Shown here piece by piece: positions 59,131 to 64,000 of a DNA stretch of 64,000 nt. The notes beneath the pieces are model-generated. The model was not told where the DNA came from, searched no databases, and worked only from the letters and a program-made list of their open reading frames with translations. The stretch is from Saprospira grandis str. Lewin (lineage in GTDB: Bacteria > Bacteroidota > Bacteroidia > Chitinophagales > Saprospiraceae), in the NCBI RefSeq assembly GCF_000250635.1, contig NC_016940.1, positions 806,001-870,000 on the forward strand, written 5' to 3'. The position numbers and the translations under genes are program-made. Numbering within the stretch: the stretch's first letter is position 1; every line of letters begins with the position of its first letter.

Positions 59131-60993
59131 TTAATGGATTTGGATCTTTTTAGTTTGGTAAAAGTCTTCTCCAATAATTTGGAGGAAATAAAGACCTTGA
59201 GGGAGGTTTGTCCAGTTAATTTTATAGCGACTGCCCTCTTTTTGGTATTGGATAAGTTGCTTACGGCCTTGGAGGTCCAGCAACTCTAGTTGAGTAATTT
59301 CGTCTACTTGTTCGCTAGCGAGATAGAGTTCATTTTTGGCGGGATTGGGCCAAAGTTGGATATGATTAGACAGTTGTTCGAGATAAACAGTTTGGATAAT
59401 AGAGTACTGCTGCTCTTCATTTTGGCCAATTTGCAGCAGGCGATAATAAGACTGTCCTTTGAGGGCTTGAGCATCTAGGAAGCTATACTCAGTTTGATTA
59501 AATTGGGCTGGAATTTGGGCGATAGCTTCGAAGGCTAGTCCATCTGCGGCCCGTTGAAGTTCAAACAAAGTAGTTTGGTCATTTTGGCTAACTTCCCAGC
59601 TGAGCAGCACTTTTCCGTCTTGTTTTTGAGCTTTAAAGTAGCTCAGTTCTAGCGGGAGGAGCGCCTCATCAAAGATGCCGTTGTCATTGGTTCCGGAAGG
59701 GCTGCCCGCAAAGTTATTGCAGGGAGAGCTATTGTTATTGCAGCCAGCTTGTCCGTTAGCAGTTCGGCTAAGGACATTACTATTAGGTTCGGTATTAGAA
59801 TAAAAAAGAACGCCTTGGCCGCCACCGCCGCCGCCGCCATGTGGGCTACTGCTGCTAGTACCTCCTGTTCCGCCGTTAGCCTCGACCAAAAGTGGGCAAG
59901 CTGCATTCATATTAAAGGTATTTACGTCTAGCAGAACACTTCCGCCAGCGCCACCGCCGCCAGCGCCATCATTGGTCCAAGAAGCGGCATCATTTCCGTT
60001 GGCAGAAATAGAGACACCACTACAGCTAGCGGGGCTAATAATTTCTTGGGCTTTGATATAAATCAGGCCGCCGCCATTGGCCCCAGAAGTTCCACGGCTA
60101 TTATTTTGTTGGCCACCGCCGCCGCCACCGCCGAGAAAAACTCGGTTGGGGGCAATCTCGCTAGCTAGGGCGATACCTGCCTGGCCACCAACAGCCGTAG
60201 CTGCAGGGCAGACATTACTTCCGCCATTATAGCCACGGCCCCCTTCGCCTCCTTCGGTATAATTTCCGCCACCGCCACCGCCACCATTATGGTGAGCACC
60301 ACCACCGCCGCCATTCAGCATTTTGGCTCGGGCATAGGTATGGTTAACATTTGTATTGGGGTAGATGCCTTCTCCTTTTGCGCCATATTCATCGGAGCTA
60401 CTGATATAAACGCCATTAGAGCTACAACTGGCTCCTCCATGATCTCTAGAAACGGCTCCTCCTCGAAAGCCTAGGCCATCTACAGAAATATTGTGGGCTA
60501 GGGTAAGTTGATTTGGCACCTCAAAGGCCAAAACGCCTCCTGTTTGGCCATCCCAAGCCTTGGCCGTAATGTCTGAAGTTGTGGTATAATTGGGACTCCC
60601 CAATTGCGGAAAAGAAACAATTTGCAGGCGGCTATTCGGCCCTGTGCTATAGGGTCTGATCAATGGATTTTGAAGCGTAATACTAATAGGCGTGCCAGCA
60701 GACTCTGTATGAGATGAAATCTGAGCGATTTCAAAATTGCCTGCATTCAGAATTTGGTCCAGCTCTCCAAAACTGCTCGTATTAGCGGTATTGGCGCCGA
60801 TGACATCATCTTGAACTTGAATAATTAGGACTTTTTCGCCATCTTCAAAACTATCAAAAGCTTCATCTACTTGGCTCAGTTGTAGGCTATTACCACTAAT
60901 ACTAGTCACTCGGGCATAAGCATTCACTTGAATTTGGGCCGATGCAAAATGGGCAAAACAAAATAGGGACAGAAAGAGATAAATGTTCTTCAA
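59131..60993 (-). CDS. Glycine-rich surface protein with T9SS sorting domain
   Basis: 620 residues. Signal peptide MKNIYLFLSLFCFAHFASAQ. Residues ~20-420 include long glycine tracts (LNGGGGGAHHNGGGGGGGNY, FLGGGGGGGQQNN, GGGGGGGQGVLFY), as in silk- or agglutinin-like repeat proteins, with several Cys. Residues ~440-530 resemble a fibronectin-III-like module (LELSYFKAQKQDGKVLLSWEVSQNDQTTLFELQRAADG). The last ~80 residues (LWPNPAKNELYLASEQ ... GLYFLQIIGEDFYQTKKIQI) are a type A type IX secretion sorting domain, so it is exported to the cell surface or medium. Role likely adhesion or matrix; the ligand is unknown. Confidence 0.85.
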   Translation of the reverse strand: MKNIYLFLSLFCFAHFASAQIQVNAYARVTSISGNSLQLSQVDEAFDSFEDGEKVLIIQVQDDVIGANTANTSSFGELDQILNAGNFEIAQISSHTESAGTPISITLQNPLIRPYSTGPNSRLQIVSFPQLGSPNYTTTSDITAKAWDGQTGGVLAFEVPNQLTLAHNISVDGLGFRGGAVSRDHGGASCSSNGVYISSSDEYGAKGEGIYPNTNVNHTYARAKMLNGGGGGAHHNGGGGGGGNYTEGGEGGRGYNGGSNVCPAATAVGGQAGIALASEIAPNRVFLGGGGGGGQQNNSRGTSGANGGGLIYIKAQEIISPASCSGVSISANGNDAASWTNDGAGGGGAGGSVLLDVNTFNMNAACPLLVEANGGTGGTSSSSPHGGGGGGGQGVLFYSNTEPNSNVLSRTANGQAGCNNNSSPCNNFAGSPSGTNDNGIFDEALLPLELSYFKAQKQDGKVLLSWEVSQNDQTTLFELQRAADGLAFEAIAQIPAQFNQTEYSFLDAQALKGQSYYRLLQIGQNEEQQYSIIQTVYLEQLSNHIQLWPNPAKNELYLASEQVDEITQLELLDLQGRKQLIQYQKEGSRYKINWTNLPQGLYFLQIIGEDFYQTKKIQIH

Positions 60994-61063
60994 AATTTTA
61001 CCTTTAAATGCTTTTCAAAAATTAAAAGTCGTTTAGGGATAGTGTTAGCTTTGCTTGTTGTCA

Positions 61064-61071
61064 CAAATATA
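61064..61071 (-). promoter_or_regulatory. Candidate -7 element of the T9SS gene promoter
   Basis: TATATTTG on the minus strand, 71 bases before the start codon, embedded in the palindrome CAAATATACAATATTTG (61064-61080). No TTTG -33 box is seen at the usual distance. Confidence 0.45.
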
Positions 61072-61132
61072 CAATATTTGTAGTTTTTATTCTAAGGAAG
61101 ACTAATTATAAAAAGTTAAATTTAAAGGACTT

Positions 61133-61263
61133 GGGGCCCGCGGCCGGCTAGGCTTCGCCTAGGTCGGCCGCCGCTATGCTGCGCGGCTCGCAGGTCTGCT
61201 CGGCCCTGCGTCGCTTCGCTCCTGGGTCTGACGCTGCGCGCCACCGCTGCGCAGCGCTGGGCC
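61133..61263 (+). repeat. Mosaic intergenic repeat, copy U
   Basis: A near-duplicate of copy L (GGGGCCCGCGGCCGGCTAGG ... GCTGCGCAGCGCTGGGCC), with about ten base differences. Confidence 0.85.
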
Positions 61264-61285
61264 AAGAGTAGCCCTTGCAGGGAAA

Positions 61286-61322
61286 TAAAAAAAGAGCGAA
61301 CAGAAAATTCTGTTCGCTCTTT
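61286..61322 (-). terminator. Terminator of topA
   Basis: AAAGAGCGAACAGAA / TTCTGTTCGCTCTTT with a 2-4 base loop, then T7 on the minus strand, 21 bases after the stop. Confidence 0.88.
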
Positions 61323-61342
61323 ATGGGCTAAAGAGACCAAGG

Positions 61343-63973
61343 CTATTTTGTTTTTTTGGTCGTTGTCTTCTTTTTAGTAGTCGTTTTCTTTTTGGCCGTT
61401 GTTTTCTTGGCTTTAGGTTTTTTGACCTTACCGCCTTGTTCTTCCACCAATTCGATAGCACGTTCTAGGCTAACCTCCTTGGCTTCTTCTGGGGTTAATT
61501 TTTTGCCTTCGGCATTGAGTAGTTTGTAAGATTTTTTGCCTGAGCGGATAAAGGGTCCCCAGCGGCCATTTTCGATATTGAGGGCATAATCGGGCCATTT
61601 TTGGATATAGCGGTTGGCTTCTTTTTCCAGTTTGGCTTCAATCAGTTCAATAGCTTGGGCCTCCGTGATTGTCTCTAATTGAAAGCCAGAGCCTTTCGTG
61701 ATAGAAACAAACATCTTATTCCATTTGACAAAAGGGCCAAAGCGGCCAGCGCCCTTAGTAATGGGTAAATCTTTGAAGTGGCCAATTGGCGCATCTTCTT
61801 TGATTCGGGCCTCTACTAATGGGATAGCCTCTTCATAAGTAAAGCTAATGGGGTCTGCGCCTTTTGGCAGAGAAATAAACTTGCCATCAAACTTGACATA
61901 GGGGCCATAGCGGCCAGAATTTACTTCTAGCTCTTGGCCTTTATAGCTTCCGATATTTCTGGGCAACTTAAAGAGCTCTAGGGCCTCTTCAAAAGTGATC
62001 GTTTCAATAGACTGTTCTCTTTTGAGGTTGGCATATTGAGGTTTTTCCTCTTCGCCAAGCTCATCGGGGGCACCAATTTGGGCCAAGGGGCCATAGCGGC
62101 CAATACGGACGAGGAGAGTATGTCCCGTTTTGGGATCTTTACCTAAAATTCGTTCTCCGGTGACGCGGTCGGCATCTTCGGCGGTTTGTTCTACTAATTT
62201 ATGGAAGGGCTTATAGATGAGGTCCAGCATTTTTTGCCATTGTTCTTGGCCCTCGGCCACCTTATCGAGGCGGTCTTCTACATCGGCGGTAAAATTATAG
62301 TCCATGATATCGCCAAAATGCTCCATCAAGAAATCGGTCACCTGTTTACCCAAATCAGAAGCGAAGAGTTTATTTTTCTCGGTACCGTATTTTTCGGTCA
62401 GCTCCTCCGCTTTAATTTCTGCGGCTTCTTGGACCAAAGAGAGCTTACGATAATTACGTTCTTGGCCCTCTCTAGTTTCCTTAGTCACATAACCGCGGCT
62501 AGGGTCCATAATTTTGGTAATAGTTGGGGCATAAGTAGAGGGTCGGCCGATCCCTCTTTTCTCTAATTCCTTAACCAAAGAAGCTTCTGCATAGCGAGAA
62601 GGACCTCGGCTAAAGCGTTCGGTAGCATCGATATTTTCGTTTTTGAGTTTTTGGCCCAGCTTCATGGGAGGGAGCAGATCGCTATTGCTATCGTCCTCTT
62701 CTTCCTCCTCTTCTTTATGGACCAGATAGAGGGCCAAAAAGCCTTCAAACTTAATCACTTCTCCTTTGGCCAAGAAAATTTCATCTGGGCGGCTAGAGAT
62801 ATTGATAGTTACCGTAGTTTTCTCGAGCAGGGCATCGGCCATTTGGCTTGCCAAGGTTCTTTTGCGGATGAGGTCATAGAGGCGTTGTTCGTCTCGGTTA
62901 TTGCTGACCACTTTTTTCTCTACATTGGTGGGGCGGATGGCTTCGTGAGCTTCTTGGGCGCCTTTTTTATTATTAAAGCTACGGGCTTGATAATACTTGG
63001 GGCCGAAAGAACTTTTAATCTCGGCTTCTAGCGCTTGCATAGCGGTTTGGCTAAGGTTGGTCGAGTCGGTACGCATATAAGTAATATGACCGGCCTCATA
63101 TAGCCTTTGGGCCACCTGCATTGTTTTGGCCACACTAAAATACAGCTTATGCGAAGCATCTTGTTGGAGCGTAGAAGTAGTAAAGGGGGCAGGTGGGCGG
63201 CGTTTACTATCTTTAACCTCAATATCTTCAATGGTAAATTCGGCGCCAATGCAATCTTTCAAGAAAGCCTGGGCCTCTTCTACGGTATCAATATGTAGTT
63301 CTTTACTTTTGCTCTCTCGGCTATAGAGTTTGGCCTGTAGTTTAGAGGTCCCCCCTCTTTCGTTGGGGACCAAAAAGCTGGCCGTGCCAGCAAAGAAAGC
63401 TTTGGGCTTAAACTCCTCAATAGCGCGTTCTTTTTCTACCACTAGGCGGACGGCCACTGATTGGACACGGCCGGCGGAGAGTTTTCCACGGATTTTCTTC
63501 CAGAGTAACTCAGAGAGCTCAAAGCCGACCAATCTGTCGAGGACGCGGCGAGCTTGCTGGGCATTTACTAGGTCCAAATCAATCAGGCGGGGAGCTGTAA
63601 TTGCTTTTTGGAGAGCGGGTTTAGTAATTTCGCGAAAGACGATGCGCTTTGTTTTATGCACATCTAGATTAAGTACCTTAGCGAGGTGCCAAGAGATGGC
63701 TTCCCCTTCGCGGTCTTCATCCGTTGCGAGCCAAACTTCATCAACTTTTTTGACCCAGCTTTTGAGTTCGCTGACCACCTTTCTTTTGGCGGGAGAGATT
63801 TCGTAGTGGACCTTATAATTATTGTCCACTTCGATAGCTTTTTTATCTTTAGAATTTTTGATGAGGTCTCGGATATGTCCGAAACTCGACTTCACGGTAA
63901 AGTCTTTACCGAGATATTTTTCAATAGTTTTGGCCTTAGCAGGCGACTCGACGATTAATAGATTTTTGGCCAT
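61343..63973 (-). CDS. topA: DNA topoisomerase I (type IA)
   Basis: 876 residues. TOPRIM start NLLIVESPAKAKTIEKYLG (conserved Glu) and WLATDEDREGEAISWHLA (acidic D-x-D-x-E). The active-site tyrosine is in EAGHITYMRTDSTNLS. The C-terminal part has no zinc fingers but repeated Topo_C modules, GRYGPLAQIG, GRYGPYVKF, GRFGPFVKW and GRWGPFIRS, as usual in Bacteroidota. A 30-residue Lys/Thr tail (KKTTAKKKTTTKKK) probably binds DNA. It relaxes negative supercoils behind RNA polymerase. Single-gene unit. Confidence 0.96.
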   Translation of the reverse strand: MAKNLLIVESPAKAKTIEKYLGKDFTVKSSFGHIRDLIKNSKDKKAIEVDNNYKVHYEISPAKRKVVSELKSWVKKVDEVWLATDEDREGEAISWHLAKVLNLDVHKTKRIVFREITKPALQKAITAPRLIDLDLVNAQQARRVLDRLVGFELSELLWKKIRGKLSAGRVQSVAVRLVVEKERAIEEFKPKAFFAGTASFLVPNERGGTSKLQAKLYSRESKSKELHIDTVEEAQAFLKDCIGAEFTIEDIEVKDSKRRPPAPFTTSTLQQDASHKLYFSVAKTMQVAQRLYEAGHITYMRTDSTNLSQTAMQALEAEIKSSFGPKYYQARSFNNKKGAQEAHEAIRPTNVEKKVVSNNRDEQRLYDLIRKRTLASQMADALLEKTTVTINISSRPDEIFLAKGEVIKFEGFLALYLVHKEEEEEEDDSNSDLLPPMKLGQKLKNENIDATERFSRGPSRYAEASLVKELEKRGIGRPSTYAPTITKIMDPSRGYVTKETREGQERNYRKLSLVQEAAEIKAEELTEKYGTEKNKLFASDLGKQVTDFLMEHFGDIMDYNFTADVEDRLDKVAEGQEQWQKMLDLIYKPFHKLVEQTAEDADRVTGERILGKDPKTGHTLLVRIGRYGPLAQIGAPDELGEEEKPQYANLKREQSIETITFEEALELFKLPRNIGSYKGQELEVNSGRYGPYVKFDGKFISLPKGADPISFTYEEAIPLVEARIKEDAPIGHFKDLPITKGAGRFGPFVKWNKMFVSITKGSGFQLETITEAQAIELIEAKLEKEANRYIQKWPDYALNIENGRWGPFIRSGKKSYKLLNAEGKKLTPEEAKEVSLERAIELVEEQGGKVKKPKAKKTTAKKKTTTKKKTTTKKTK

Positions 63974-64000
63974 AGTAAGTTTAAATAGGTGTGCCTTAAA

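Overview
The window looks like chromosomal DNA from a Bacteroidota (Bacteroidetes) bacterium, most likely the Saprospira/Saprospiraceae group. The evidence is a short 290-residue primary sigma factor, -7 elements of the form TAnnTTTG, a protein with a type IX secretion (T9SS) C-terminal sorting domain, many small lipoproteins with Bacteroidota-style lipoboxes, and gene neighbourhoods usual for the phylum (coaX plus an outer-membrane protein, rpsF-rpsR-rplI, secG behind a TPR-like gene). The genus is an inference from gene style and was not tested by a search.

Layout. 1-2.8 kb: a partial unknown gene, a RusA-like resolvase, endonuclease III and the primary sigma factor, all leftward. 3.1-8.4 kb: START-like protein, SPFH/SHOCT protein, penicillin-binding protein 1C and an exported protein. 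8.6-12.8 kb: an AT-rich island bracketed by 75-bp direct repeats next to tRNA-Phe. It carries an ATP-grasp gene cut by an IS3-family element, a partner gene and a lipoprotein. 13.2-14.8 kb: an IS4-family element (copy 1). 14.8-21.4 kb: beta-propeller-like protein, LpxH, a membrane protein, an MG2-domain exported protein and a thioredoxin-reductase-like flavoprotein. 21.5-29.9 kb: a putative defence cassette, a 1555-residue SF1 helicase / OLD-type ATPase fusion with a separate TOPRIM-like partner. It lies between two ~0.58-kb direct repeats, one of which holds IS4 copy 2. 29.9-40 kb: paralogous lipoproteins, a methyltransferase, an RRM/RGG RNA-binding protein, secG, a TlpA-type thioredoxin, a DUF218 protein and a GH3-type protein. 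40-49 kb: vWA protein, EamA transporter, TPR-like exported protein, outer-membrane protein, coaX and the rpsF-rpsR-rplI operon. 47.6-52.3 kb: two exported amidohydrolases. 52.4-53.3 kb: hairpins and a 42-bp minisatellite. 53.4-58.6 kb: two small exported proteins and a large Upf1-like helicase with a possible nuclease tail. 58.8-64 kb: SRP RNA, a T9SS glycine-rich surface protein and topoisomerase I.

A second layer overlies the genes: a GC-rich mosaic intergenic repeat with about 21 copies in 64 kb, always between genes and in either orientation. Both IS4 copies landed at the same position inside copies of this repeat. The most interesting locus is the helicase-ATPase fusion with its TOPRIM partner. 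It combines parts seen separately in Gabija (UvrD-like helicase plus ATPase/TOPRIM) and PARIS (split ATPase and TOPRIM) in an arrangement I do not recognise. Function is inferred from motifs only.
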